Shown: positions 8,532-17,059 of the stretch, one piece after another
Position numbering within the stretch: position 1 is the first letter of the stretch
Layout: each line of letters begins with the position of its first letter
Assembly (NCBI GenBank): GCA_022839785.1
Contig: JALHJW010000001.1
Span: 62,001 to 126,000, forward strand
From: Desulfovibrio sp.
Lineage (GTDB): Bacteria; Desulfobacterota; Desulfovibrionia; Desulfovibrionales; Desulfovibrionaceae
Direction of reading: 5' to 3'
DNA length: 64,000 bases
Made by a program: the position numbers and the translations under genes
Notes under the pieces: generated by a model
Told to the model about the DNA's origin: nothing
Seen by the model: only the letters and a program-made list of their open reading frames with translations
Databases searched by the model: none

Positions 8532-10018
8532 GGTTCCCTCCCCCATTTGTCGGCAAGCCACCGATATGTTCCGTACACGGCGTAGAAGACCGAAAACACG
8601 CCCACGCAACTGCGCGAGGTCGCATGCCCCAGGAAAAACAGGGCGATTAGGACACCCAGAAAGGCGGCCATGATCAGGTTGAAGTGCATCACAGGATACG
8701 GATTTTGCGAGACCACGATCAGGCTGGTGGCCAGGGAAATCAGGATCGCCGCCCCAATGAGCGCCCAGAGGGGCGTCTCGTGCGTGTAGAAGCGGTTCCC
8801 GTAGGTGATGAGATTGTCCAGGGCCATGGCATGGAAATACACGCCGGGAAGTTTGCCATGCACCGGACTCAACACGAGATCGTTGGAAATGGCGAAGCTT
8901 GTGCCGATGAGCACGGCCCTGTCCCGCAGCAGCGCATCCACGGACGGGCCGGTCAGCTCGTGGGCGAAGATCGTGTCCGTATAAGGGCACTGCACCCGGG
9001 ACGCATCGCGCACTCCGGGCATCATGCCGCTCGCCAGGTCCTCCCCGAGCACGCGGACAGCCGTGAGCGCCCGGCCGGAAAAATCGTCCGGGGAGGGCAC
9101 GCACGCATGCGCCCCCCGGGAGCCCAGTTCCTGCATGCTGCGCGAGACGGAACGCCCCCAGCGCACGTGCATGGGCGCGCCAAGCCTCTCCCGGCTCATG
9201 GACGCCGCCTCCGAGGCGCATTGCGGATTGCCGGAACATATTTCGCGATAGAGCCCGAAAGCCGCCGTATCCCACCATTTCCCGACGACGTGCGCCTGCC
9301 CCTCCACAGCCCTGGCCGTCTCCTCGCCGAGCACGTATTCGTCGGTTCCGGACTCCCAGCTGATCTTGACAGGACGCGTTCCGGCCAGATCCCCGAAAAC
9401 CGACTTCGCGTCCGGAGCCGACTGCGCCACCAGAAGCGGAATGCCGAAGTCGCGCAGGTCCTCGGCCAACTCCTTGCGCGCCTGCGCATAGGTCTGGTCG
9501 TACTCACGAACGTCTTCGAGATAGACGTCCAGAAACACGGCCTTGGGGTCGTGATCCATGATGCGCCGGATGAGCTGCGCGTAGTAGGCGTACTGGGGAG
9601 GCCATCCCATTTGGGCCTCCTTCAGCGTCTGGTCCGTGACCAGGACCACGGTGATCATGTCCTGTGCCTGCGAACCGTAAAACGGCGAGGCGGCGCGTTC
9701 CGCGATGCCCGCCACGGCCGCGTCGGTCCTTGAGGAGAGTCCGAAGGGATCGACAAAGGACCAGACGCTGAGGCCCAGTCCCCAAAGAAGGAAAATGGCT
9801 CCGGCCACCGACAGGAGGCGCTTGGGGTCCGCACTCCGCGCAGCCGAGCAGAGGGCGAGAAAAGATGCGAAGCGCTTGCACAGGCAGTCCCACCCGCATT
9901 TCATCGCGGCAATGCCCCGCCGGAGCCTTTCCGGAGAGGCCCCCAAAGCCCGAAGCAACTCCGGCAGGCCCAGAACCTTGTTTCCCGGCGATTCCTCGGG
10001 CGTCATGAACGACCCCAC
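8528..10018 (-). CDS. CHASE2-domain membrane protein without a cytoplasmic output domain
   Basis: An integral membrane protein of about 496 residues. A first transmembrane helix (LLSVAGAIFLLWGLGLSVWSF) is followed by an extracytoplasmic CHASE2 domain of about 340 residues, recognisable by VVLVTDQTLKEAQMGWPP, PKAVFLDVYLED, and RDRAVLIGTSFAISNDLVLSP..GKLPGVYFHAMALDNLI. It ends with about three hydrophobic helices and a short basic tail. CHASE2 proteins normally carry a cyclase, kinase or GGDEF domain after this point; here none exists. GTG 10018 has GGAG 6 nt upstream; ATG 10006 is an alternative. It is the first gene of an operon with a small exported protein and an M48 protease, suggesting a sensor or scaffold for envelope proteolysis (inference). 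Confidence 0.85.
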   Translation of the reverse strand: MGSFMTPEESPGNKVLGLPELLRALGASPERLRRGIAAMKCGWDCLCKRFASFLALCSAARSADPKRLLSVAGAIFLLWGLGLSVWSFVDPFGLSSRTDAAVAGIAERAASPFYGSQAQDMITVVLVTDQTLKEAQMGWPPQYAYYAQLIRRIMDHDPKAVFLDVYLEDVREYDQTYAQARKELAEDLRDFGIPLLVAQSAPDAKSVFGDLAGTRPVKISWESGTDEYVLGEETARAVEGQAHVVGKWWDTAAFGLYREICSGNPQCASEAASMSRERLGAPMHVRWGRSVSRSMQELGSRGAHACVPSPDDFSGRALTAVRVLGEDLASGMMPGVRDASRVQCPYTDTIFAHELTGPSVDALLRDRAVLIGTSFAISNDLVLSPVHGKLPGVYFHAMALDNLITYGNRFYTHETPLWALIGAAILISLATSLIVVSQNPYPVMHFNLIMAAFLGVLIALFFLGHATSRSCVGVFSVFYAVYGTYRWLADKWGREP

Positions 10019-10209
10019 GGAATACTCCGGGCCACCGCAGGCGCACGGGCAAAGCGCAGTCGTCGATGCCTGGTCATGGACGCCTCCCCCTGCGGTCCAA
10101 ACGGCTATCTCCGAAAGTATGCCACCGCGTGCATACAATATTCGCTCCCAATCATTCAAGGCCCGAACTCAATGATCGAATGGGAACGACCCCAAACTTC
10201 CCACAACAT

Positions 10210-10237
10210 ACTATAATAAAAGAATAAATATTTTAAA
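10210..10237 (-). promoter_or_regulatory. predicted sigma70 promoter of the CHASE2-M48 operon
   Basis: Minus-strand TTTAAA (10232-10237), 16 nt, TATAGT (10210-10215) sits in a sharply AT-rich island (10199-10240) in otherwise GC-rich DNA. The start point would be about 185 nt upstream of the CHASE2 start codon, leaving a long leader. Confidence 0.5.
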
Positions 10238-10286
10238 CAGTTCCTTCCGCACGTCGCCTGAGAGACCAGGGTCGCCGCACGGAGAC

Positions 10287-10318
10287 AAAAGAAAAGCCCG
10301 GAGCCGTCGACTCCGGGC
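10287..10318 (-). terminator. rho-independent terminator of ssb
   Basis: Read on the minus strand, GCCCGGAG (10311-10318), a 7-nt loop, CTCCGGGC (10296-10303), then TTTTCTTTT (10287-10295). It lies 35 nt past the ssb stop and separates ssb from the CHASE2 operon. Confidence 0.85.
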
Positions 10319-10352
10319 CTTGCCTGCTGAAAAAGGCCGGGGGGGGGACGCG

Positions 10353-10871
10353 TCAGAACGGCACGTCGTCCATGCCGCTGGCCTCGCTCGGGAAGGCGGG
10401 GCCGAGGTCCTCTTCCTCGTAGGCGGGCTGCTGGCGCTTCTGGGGCGCGCCCTGCTGGCGCGGGGCCTGACGCTGCTGGGGCGGGGCGTCCTCGTAGCCG
10501 CCGTGCTCGGCGGCCTGGCCGCGCGGGCTGTCCAGCCCCTGCACGGTGCCGCCGTAGGGCTGCACCGTCACTTCCGTGGTGTAGCGGTCCTGGCCGTCCT
10601 TGTCCTGCCACTTGCGCGTGCGCAGCGTGCCCTCCACGTAGACCAGCCGCCCCTTGCCCAGATAGTTGGCGCAGAACTCGGCGGATTTGCCGAAGACCGC
10701 CACGCGGTGCCATTCGGTGCGCTCGATCTTCTCGCCGCTCTGCTTGTCGCGGTAGGACTCGTCCGTGGCCACGTTGAAGTTGGCCACGGGCTGCCCCGAC
10801 GGAAGATAGGAAAGCTTGGCGTCGGACCCCATGCGTCCGATGATCATCACTTTGTTCAGGCTGCCGGCCAT
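10353..10871 (-). CDS. ssb: single-stranded DNA-binding protein
   Basis: A 172-residue SSB. The OB-fold occupies about residues 1-110 (MAGSLNKVMIIGRMGSDAKL, then VANFNVATDESYRDK and RTEWHRVAVFGKSAEF), followed by a Gln/Pro/Ala-rich flexible linker and the acidic tail MDDVPF that recruits replication and repair partners. It coats single-stranded DNA in replication, recombination and repair. ATG 10871 was chosen because AAGGAG precedes it; an in-frame upstream start at 10946 would add 25 non-homologous residues. A strong terminator follows. Confidence 0.97.
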   Translation of the reverse strand: MAGSLNKVMIIGRMGSDAKLSYLPSGQPVANFNVATDESYRDKQSGEKIERTEWHRVAVFGKSAEFCANYLGKGRLVYVEGTLRTRKWQDKDGQDRYTTEVTVQPYGGTVQGLDSPRGQAAEHGGYEDAPPQQRQAPRQQGAPQKRQQPAYEEEDLGPAFPSEASGMDDVPF

Positions 10872-10942
10872 GTCGTGCTCCTTGCGTGAAGTGGGGGGAC
10901 TGTAGCTGGTGCGGCTCCAACCATCAACAAGAAGAAACGCCG

Positions 10943-11293
10943 TCAATCCGCCTTGGGCATGGCCGCTTCGAGTTCGGCCAGGGTCTCCTCCAGGGAGGTG
11001 GAGAGATGCTCGGCCTCCCCGGGTTTCCAGTCGCCCAGCGCCGTTTCGAGATCGCGCACGATCCCCTGCAGACGGGGCAGATGCTCCTTGACCACGGTCC
11101 GGACGTCCTTGGACATCTCCCCGAACTCGGCCATGTCCGCAAGCTGGGTCGTCAACTCCAGGAGGCCCTTGCGGTCGCCCGGCTTGTAGAGCCCCGCGGG
11201 CCAGGCGGCGGCGTAGAGCGACACAAAGGCCTTCTCGGCCTCTTCGGGCGCGAACGTGGTGGCGGACACGCGCACCTGGATGAACTTGCCCAT
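10943..11293 (-). CDS. conserved-looking small alpha-helical cytoplasmic protein, function unknown
   Basis: A 116-residue acidic protein starting MGKFIQVRVSATTFAPEEAEKAF, with an AGGAG ribosome site. It has no signal peptide, membrane span or cysteine motif. The second half (MSKDVRTVVKEHLPRLQGIV and the run toward the C-terminal LEETLAELEAAM) should form amphipathic helices. It sits 58 bp after the SulP gene and 71 bp before ssb on the same strand, so it may be cotranscribed with either. I do not recognise a family. Confidence 0.75.
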   Translation of the reverse strand: MGKFIQVRVSATTFAPEEAEKAFVSLYAAAWPAGLYKPGDRKGLLELTTQLADMAEFGEMSKDVRTVVKEHLPRLQGIVRDLETALGDWKPGEAEHLSTSLEETLAELEAAMPKAD

Positions 11294-11351
11294 GCAGTCT
11301 CCTGCGGGGACGGAGGCCGTGCGGCCGCCGCCCGTCGGTTCGTGAACGCGT

Positions 11352-13916
11352 CTACTTGATGAGGTCGCGGATCTTGGCGTTGGCCTCGCCCACACGCTCG
11401 GCCAGACGGCCCACGATGAAGCGGTGGATGCCCGCGGCCAGATGCGGGTCCTTTTTCTGGATCACGGTCAGCATCTTCTGCGACAACCGGTACAGCACGC
11501 AGTCCTCGTCCGCCACGATGGAGGCGGAGCGCGGGGCCGAAGTGTAGATGCCCATCTCGCCGAAGACCGTTCCCGGCCCCATCTTGACCAGACGGATGAT
11601 CTTGTTGCCTTCCAGTTCGAGTTGCACGTTCACCCGGCCGGACTCGATGAAGTACATGGCGTCCGAGGCGTCGCCCTGGCGGAAGACGTACTTGCCCTTC
11701 TCCACCCGGACCCCCTCCAGAAAGCGCATGAACTGCGGGATGAGCTGCGGTTCGGGGAAGACGGCGGAGAGTATCTCGGCCAGGTCGTTCTCGCGCATCT
11801 TGAGCGCGCCGTTGTCCTCCAGGATGCGGTCCTCGCACCATTCCAGGGCGAAGTCCGAGTCCACGAAGGTCCGCGTCACGCCGTCCGGATCGTTGAGGGC
11901 GAACCCGCCCTCCTCAAGCTGGCGCTCCACCTCGAAGGGGATGCTGGTGAAGATCAGGGTGACGTGGAAGTCGTCGGCGAGTTGCCGGAGCTTCCTGAAG
12001 CCGATGGCCACGGCGGAGTCCAGGCCGTTGACCAGCCGGAAATCGAGGATCACGAAATCCACCTCGGGCTGGTCCGAGGCCTCCAGCCGGGCGCGCAACT
12101 GCTTGACCAGCGTTCCGGTGGAGCCCAGGAAGATGAAGCCCTGCAGGCGCATGATGTAGATGTGCCCGCCCTTCTCGCGCAGGATCTTGAGCTGCGAGGG
12201 GGCGCGGTCCACGTTGGAGCGGTTGGTCGCGCCCGAAAGCGCGAACTTGACAACGTTGACCTTTCCGTAGCGGGAGATGAGGATCATCATGGCCAGCACC
12301 GCGCCCACGCCCAGCCCCATGAGCACGCCCATGAACACGGTCACCAGGAAAACCAGGACCAGGATGCCGTAGTCGTCCTTGCGCGTGAACATGGCGTAGG
12401 TGTCGCCGAGCCAACGGCCGATCAACTCCAGCCCCAGGTAGACCAGAATGGCCGCCGGGACGAGCTTGGGGATGAAGGGCAACGCCTTGCCGAGCAGCGC
12501 CACGGCCGCGACGAAAATCAGCCCGGCCACGACGCCCGCCAAAGGCCCGCGCGCTCCGGCCCGCCAGGCCGCCATGCTGCGCCCGCCGGAAATGGCCCCG
12601 GGCACGCCGCCCAGCAGACCGGCCAGGATGTTGGCCTGTCCCAGCACCCTGAGTTCGTGGTCCAGATGGAAGCTGCCGTGCGTCTCGGCGTCCAGGTCCG
12701 TGATCTTGAGCATGGCCGTGGAAACGAGCAACGCGGCCAGGGCGGCCATCCAGGGGACGTTGTCCCAGATCACGGGCCAGGCGATGCGGGAGAGGAAATC
12801 GCGCGAGTAGACCGTCCACAGTTCCGCCGCCGGGGCGGCCGGGTAGGCCCAGCCCGCGTCCGCGAAGCCGCCCAGGGGCGCGCCGAGCAGATGCACGCCG
12901 AGCACGCCGCCCAGGAGCAGCAACAGGAAGAGCAGCGGCACCACGAGATGGTGCCGGATGCGCCGGGCAACGAAGAACATGAACAGGCCCGCGGCGAAGG
13001 ACGGCAGCCAGCGGAAGCAGTCCTCCCAGCCCAGGCGCTCCGCCAGCCCGGCCAGACAGACCATGTTGCCCTCAAGGTAGCCGTGGGCCGCGCGCAGAAG
13101 ATGCACGCCCAGGCCCGCGAGGACGCCGCCCACGACCTGGTGCGGCACGAAGCGCACCCAGTGGCCGGCCTTCATGTTGCCCACGAACCAGAGCACGCAT
13201 CCGGCGAAGAAGGCCGCCAGGGCGGTCCCCGCCGCCAGGGTGGGGAGGATGTTCGAGGCGGGATGGACGCCGAGGAGCCCCTCGTGCATGGAGCGCGCCA
13301 TGAGCGCCACCACCGCGGCGGCGGCCAGCTCCGGGCCGGTCTGGACAAAGGGGATGCGGCTCTTGAGGGCGACGAAGAGGGACATGACCGCGCCGGTCGC
13401 CAGCACGGCGGAAAGGCCGTGGGCGAAATCGGGGGACAGCAGGCGGTCGGCGAAGATCAGGCAAGCGAAGGCGATGGACAGGAGCACGCCCTGCAGGCCG
13501 GAGAGCACGCCCGCCGCCGTATTCACCGCCACGCCGCCCTGCAGCAGCGGCGTTCCCTGCTCCCTGACGGGCTCCGAGGCGATGGGGATGGCGGGACCGG
13601 TGGGCGCGCGCGGCGCGTCGTCATCGTCGTCATACGCCCCGGCGGCAGGCCCGGGCGCAGCCTCTTCGGCCGTCCCCGCCTCGTCGTCGGGCGCGGCGTC
13701 GGGCGCGGGGCCGGACGCCTCCCCGGCGACGTCGTGGGCGTGGGGATGCTCCCCGTCCTCGTCCCGGAGGCGCACCCGGGGAGCGGGAATGGCTCCGCCG
13801 TCCCCGGCGACGATGGTCACCGGCCCGGCGCACTTGGGGCAGTTGATCTGCCGCCCCAGATATTTGTCAGGGACGTCCTTGCTCAGGCCGCAGGTGTCGC
13901 AATGGAACAAGGCCAC
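11352..13916 (-). CDS. SulP/SLC26-family anion transporter with zinc ribbon, STAS and cyclic-nucleotide-binding domains
   Basis: An 854-residue multidomain protein. Residues 1-35 form a zinc-ribbon-like knuckle (Cys6, Cys9, Cys26, Cys29). An acidic Ala/Pro-rich linker follows, then a SulP transmembrane domain (about residues 125-545, starting VNTAAGVLSGLQGVLLS). A STAS domain (about 575-690, with VDFVILDFRLVNGLDS) and a cyclic-nucleotide-binding domain (about 720-845, with FGEMGIYTSAPRSAS resembling the phosphate-binding cassette) complete it. SulP proteins carry sulfate, bicarbonate or other anions across the inner membrane; STAS and cNMP domains regulate. The cNMP module suggests gating by a second messenger, and the N-terminal zinc ribbon is an uncommon addition. 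In a sulfate reducer sulfate is a tempting substrate, but this is not shown. Confidence 0.9.
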   Translation of the reverse strand: MALFHCDTCGLSKDVPDKYLGRQINCPKCAGPVTIVAGDGGAIPAPRVRLRDEDGEHPHAHDVAGEASGPAPDAAPDDEAGTAEEAAPGPAAGAYDDDDDAPRAPTGPAIPIASEPVREQGTPLLQGGVAVNTAAGVLSGLQGVLLSIAFACLIFADRLLSPDFAHGLSAVLATGAVMSLFVALKSRIPFVQTGPELAAAAVVALMARSMHEGLLGVHPASNILPTLAAGTALAAFFAGCVLWFVGNMKAGHWVRFVPHQVVGGVLAGLGVHLLRAAHGYLEGNMVCLAGLAERLGWEDCFRWLPSFAAGLFMFFVARRIRHHLVVPLLFLLLLLGGVLGVHLLGAPLGGFADAGWAYPAAPAAELWTVYSRDFLSRIAWPVIWDNVPWMAALAALLVSTAMLKITDLDAETHGSFHLDHELRVLGQANILAGLLGGVPGAISGGRSMAAWRAGARGPLAGVVAGLIFVAAVALLGKALPFIPKLVPAAILVYLGLELIGRWLGDTYAMFTRKDDYGILVLVFLVTVFMGVLMGLGVGAVLAMMILISRYGKVNVVKFALSGATNRSNVDRAPSQLKILREKGGHIYIMRLQGFIFLGSTGTLVKQLRARLEASDQPEVDFVILDFRLVNGLDSAVAIGFRKLRQLADDFHVTLIFTSIPFEVERQLEEGGFALNDPDGVTRTFVDSDFALEWCEDRILEDNGALKMRENDLAEILSAVFPEPQLIPQFMRFLEGVRVEKGKYVFRQGDASDAMYFIESGRVNVQLELEGNKIIRLVKMGPGTVFGEMGIYTSAPRSASIVADEDCVLYRLSQKMLTVIQKKDPHLAAGIHRFIVGRLAERVGEANAKIRDLIK

Positions 13917-14026
13917 AGGGCAGGCCCCCTCGGTGCGTTGGGGGATGCGCCCCTGCCGCCCGGCCCATTCCCGGAGAGAGGCGCATCACAGCATATCCTG
14001 AATCCCTACACCAACTCCCCCCCCGA

Positions 14027-14064
14027 AATCAACAAACCTCGCGGGAACGTCCGTCCACGCGAGG
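14027..14064 (-). terminator. rho-independent terminator after the carboxylase operon
   Basis: On the minus strand CCTCGCG (14058-14064) pairs with CGCGAGG (14037-14043), followed by a T-rich run (TTTGTTGATT). It lies about 40 nt after the stop of the last gene. Confidence 0.65.
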
Positions 14065-14104
14065 CTTGTCGGGTCGCCGCCCGGGCAGGGGCGGGAAAGG
14101 CGGG

Positions 14105-14755
14105 CTACTCGTGCTCTTCCCACTCGCTGCGCACGCGGTTGACCACGTCCTGCACCAGGGGAAGCTGATCGCCGGGACAGACGCCGATGAGCGGATGGCC
14201 GCTGTCCACGTTCTCGCCGAGCTTGAAGTACACGGCGTAGATCTTGCCGTCCGGCCCCTTGTAGGGCAGCGAGGTCTCGCGCTTCATGCGCGACATGATC
14301 AGCAGCTCCATGCCGTCGCGGACCTCCACGGCGTTCTTGCCCGAGGCGCGCATCTTCTTGTCGATCTCCGGAATGAAGTAGTACTTGGCCCGCTCCGGCG
14401 CGGGGAAGAGGAAGAGCGCCTTCTTCAGAATGAGATCGACGACTTCCTTGCTCGTCAGGTAGTGGCGGATGGTGGCCAGCTTGGTTCCGGCCTCCACGAA
14501 CCGGCCCGCGAGCCCCGCCTCGAAGCATTCCACCACGCCGGTCAGGGTGGCCCGGATGGGCTTCTTGTTGCGCTCGCGCTCCAGGGTGGCGATGAGCGTC
14601 CCGGGCTTCTCGCGGTAGGCGCCGTGCGCCCCAGTCACCTTCAGGCCCGGCTCCTTGACCGCGAACTCCACGACCCCGGTGTGCGGGGCCACGATATCTA
14701 TCAGCTCGTACGGCGAGGCCTTCAGCTCTTCGAGCAGTTCCTTGACGTTGATCAC
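14105..14755 (-). CDS. biotinyl/lipoyl-like attachment protein of the acyl-CoA carboxylase operon
   Basis: A 216-residue protein, third gene of the operon. Residues about 15-100 contain two barrel-sandwich-hybrid-like half repeats (IVAPHTGVVEFAVKEPG and IRATLTGVVECFEAG..VEAGTKLATI), the fold of biotin carrier domains. The usual EAMKM biotinylation motif is absent: by position the target Lys is replaced by Arg, with lysines two and three residues before IRA. The remaining 115 residues (YYFIPEIDKKMRAS and beyond) are unlike standard carriers. Its place after biotin carboxylase and carboxyltransferase makes a carrier role likely, but biotinylation cannot be taken for granted. Confidence 0.72.
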   Translation of the reverse strand: MINVKELLEELKASPYELIDIVAPHTGVVEFAVKEPGLKVTGAHGAYREKPGTLIATLERERNKKPIRATLTGVVECFEAGLAGRFVEAGTKLATIRHYLTSKEVVDLILKKALFLFPAPERAKYYFIPEIDKKMRASGKNAVEVRDGMELLIMSRMKRETSLPYKGPDGKIYAVYFKLGENVDSGHPLIGVCPGDQLPLVQDVVNRVRSEWEEHE

Positions 14756-14771
14756 GTTTCCTCCGGTCCCG

Positions 14772-17045
14772 CTAGCGGTAGTACAGGTTGCGACCGCCCA
14801 TGGTCAGCAGGGCCTGGGTGATGTTCTTGCGGGCCTCGCGGCGATCCCAGATGCCCTGGATATGGCCGCGGGAGAGGGCCTGATGGGCCTGATGATAGTC
14901 GGGGGGGATGTCCACGCCGGTGGTCTCCTTGATCACGCCGGGACCGGCGAAGCCGATGTTCGCCGAGCGGATGGAGAACTGGTAGGGCGAGCAGCCCAGG
15001 AAGCTGGCCACCGGCCCGGCGTAGGAATTGGTGTCGTAGAGCACGAGGTAGAGCCCGCCGTCGGCGATGTAGCGTTGCACGGCCATGGTGCAGCGCGGCA
15101 TCTGGATGACGCCGTTGGTCCCCTCCTGGATGCGGATGCCTGCGGTGCCGTGCACGTAGGCCAGGAGCGGATAGTGCTTGCGCCTGGCGCGCTCCACGGC
15201 GCGGACGAACTTCTCGCCCTCGGCCGCGCCCACGGTGCCGCCGCGGAACGGCGCCACGAGCATGGCGACGACGAGATTCAGGTTCTCGATGCGCGACTCA
15301 AAGGTCATGCAGGCGGACTTGAGGCCCGTCTTCTTCTTGGCCTCGGCGACGCGCTCGTCAAAGCCCTCGTAGCCCAGCGGGTTGCCGGACTCGATCTGGC
15401 CGTTGAACTCGAAGATCGATCCCTGGTCGAAGACGTTGTGCAGATACCACTGGTATTCCATGGTGAAGTGGTGGCCGCAATAGCCGCACACGCCCGCGTA
15501 TTCGCCGAACAGGTCCGGGGCCCAGAGGTCCAGGCAGCCGTGCGTCTCGGCGTTGGGGCAGGTCACGGTCCTGTCCTCCTTGGCCTTGGGGCTGGTGTAG
15601 ACCCACTTGCCGTTGGACAGGCCGCCCTTGTCGTCCCATTTGGAGAGCTGCGTGAGGCTCGTCTTGGCCTCCTCGGACACGGTCTGGGGCCTGCCGCCGG
15701 CGAACTTGTCCATGACCGCCCGGATGGGCTTGCCCACCTTGTTGCGCACGAGATGGACCTCGGCCTCCAACTCCTCCTGCAGCCGCTTGATCTTGCGCTG
15801 GTGCTTGCGCAGGAACTCGTAGCGGAAGTAGGAGTTCATGGCCCAGGCCAGGCCCTGGAAGCGGCCCACGACCTTCTCGCCGAAGGTGCGGGTGTCCATG
15901 TAGGCCGTCTGGGCGAGACGGCGGAACTTCTGGTGCCGTTTCCAGACCAAGTTCTCGCGCGCCTTGCTGGACAGGTTCCAGGAGACGAAGACCTCCTCGG
16001 CGTCCACGGCCTGCCCCTTGCGCGCCAGCCGTTCGGAGAGCGCCAGGGAGCGGAAGAGCTTCATGCCCTTGACCTGCAGGATGACCTGGTTGGTGGCCTT
16101 GATCATCTCGTTGCGCAGGGTCTTGTAGAAGTCGTAGTGGTCCACGCGGGCGCCGAGCGGCGGCTCGTCGATGACCTTGTCCACGTAGCCCATGGCGAGG
16201 TTGTCCGCGGCCGTGATCTTGAGCTGGCGCGCGCACTTGGCGATGAGTTCGGGGGCCACCCGTTCGCCCTGGCGGGTCTTGGCCTCGATGGCCGCCGCGC
16301 CCTCGGGCGAGATGACCGAATAATAGCCGTGCGAGAGCATCAGACGCATGTCCGAGAGCGCGATGGCCTCCGCGCCGCCCGAACCGCCCTCGGAGATCAC
16401 GGAGACGAAGGGCACGCGCAGGGAGGCCATCTCGAAGAGGTTCTTGGCGATCTGCTGCGCCGCGCCCGGATAGTCCTCGATGGGGTAGGAGCCGGGGGTG
16501 AATACGTAGGAATGGATGGGGATGTTCTCGGTTTCGGCGACCTTCATGTAGTGCAGCGCCTTGGCGTTGCCCCAGGGCTTGACCGAGCCGCCGTTGCGGA
16601 ACTCCTGGCCGTGGCCCTTCTCCTGGCCGATGACCATGACCGGCTGGTTGATGACCCGCTTGCCCACGCGGCGGGTGATGTAGGCCCGGGCGATGAGCAT
16701 GGAGGGATCGATGGAGTATTCGTCCTGGCCGCCGATCTCGGTGTAGTTGTCGTACACGTTCTCAAGGATGTCCTTGAGGCAGAGGCGGGCCGGGTGGCGC
16801 ACGATGCGCACGCGGTCCATGGGCGTGAGCTGCGCGTCGAGCTTTTTTTCAAGGAAAAGGAAGAGGTCCTCCAGTTGCGCCATGTGGCGCATCTGGTCGG
16901 CCAGGGACATGCCCCTCTCCTGGGTCAGGAACTCGTCGAGCCTGGCCTGCAGGAGGGCTATGTTGGCGTTTTCCTTGTCCCCGAAGATGTCGCGGATGTA
17001 GCTCAGGCGGTCCTGGAGCTTGCGGATTCTGTTGTCGAGTTCCAT
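14772..17045 (-). CDS. fused acetyl/acyl-CoA carboxylase carboxyltransferase (AccA-AccD order)
   Basis: A 757-residue fusion of both carboxyltransferase halves. The N-terminal part (about 1-430) is AccA-like, with GGSGGAEAIALSDM and YYSVISPEGAAAIEA for CoA and carbonyl binding. The C-terminal part begins with an AccD-type zinc ribbon near residues 494-525 (Cys pairs in CPNAETHGC and CGYCGHH), then a crotonase-like core with EGTNGVIQMPRCTMAV. It moves the carboxyl group from carboxybiotin to acyl-CoA, normally giving malonyl-CoA. In E. coli these are two polypeptides; the AccA-AccD fusion in this order is seen in some deltaproteobacteria and is not a truncation. It follows accC by 14 nt and precedes the carrier-like gene by 16 nt. 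Confidence 0.9.
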   Translation of the reverse strand: MELDNRIRKLQDRLSYIRDIFGDKENANIALLQARLDEFLTQERGMSLADQMRHMAQLEDLFLFLEKKLDAQLTPMDRVRIVRHPARLCLKDILENVYDNYTEIGGQDEYSIDPSMLIARAYITRRVGKRVINQPVMVIGQEKGHGQEFRNGGSVKPWGNAKALHYMKVAETENIPIHSYVFTPGSYPIEDYPGAAQQIAKNLFEMASLRVPFVSVISEGGSGGAEAIALSDMRLMLSHGYYSVISPEGAAAIEAKTRQGERVAPELIAKCARQLKITAADNLAMGYVDKVIDEPPLGARVDHYDFYKTLRNEMIKATNQVILQVKGMKLFRSLALSERLARKGQAVDAEEVFVSWNLSSKARENLVWKRHQKFRRLAQTAYMDTRTFGEKVVGRFQGLAWAMNSYFRYEFLRKHQRKIKRLQEELEAEVHLVRNKVGKPIRAVMDKFAGGRPQTVSEEAKTSLTQLSKWDDKGGLSNGKWVYTSPKAKEDRTVTCPNAETHGCLDLWAPDLFGEYAGVCGYCGHHFTMEYQWYLHNVFDQGSIFEFNGQIESGNPLGYEGFDERVAEAKKKTGLKSACMTFESRIENLNLVVAMLVAPFRGGTVGAAEGEKFVRAVERARRKHYPLLAYVHGTAGIRIQEGTNGVIQMPRCTMAVQRYIADGGLYLVLYDTNSYAGPVASFLGCSPYQFSIRSANIGFAGPGVIKETTGVDIPPDYHQAHQALSRGHIQGIWDRREARKNITQALLTMGGRNLYYR

Positions 17046-17059
17046 ATTCTGCCCTGAGG

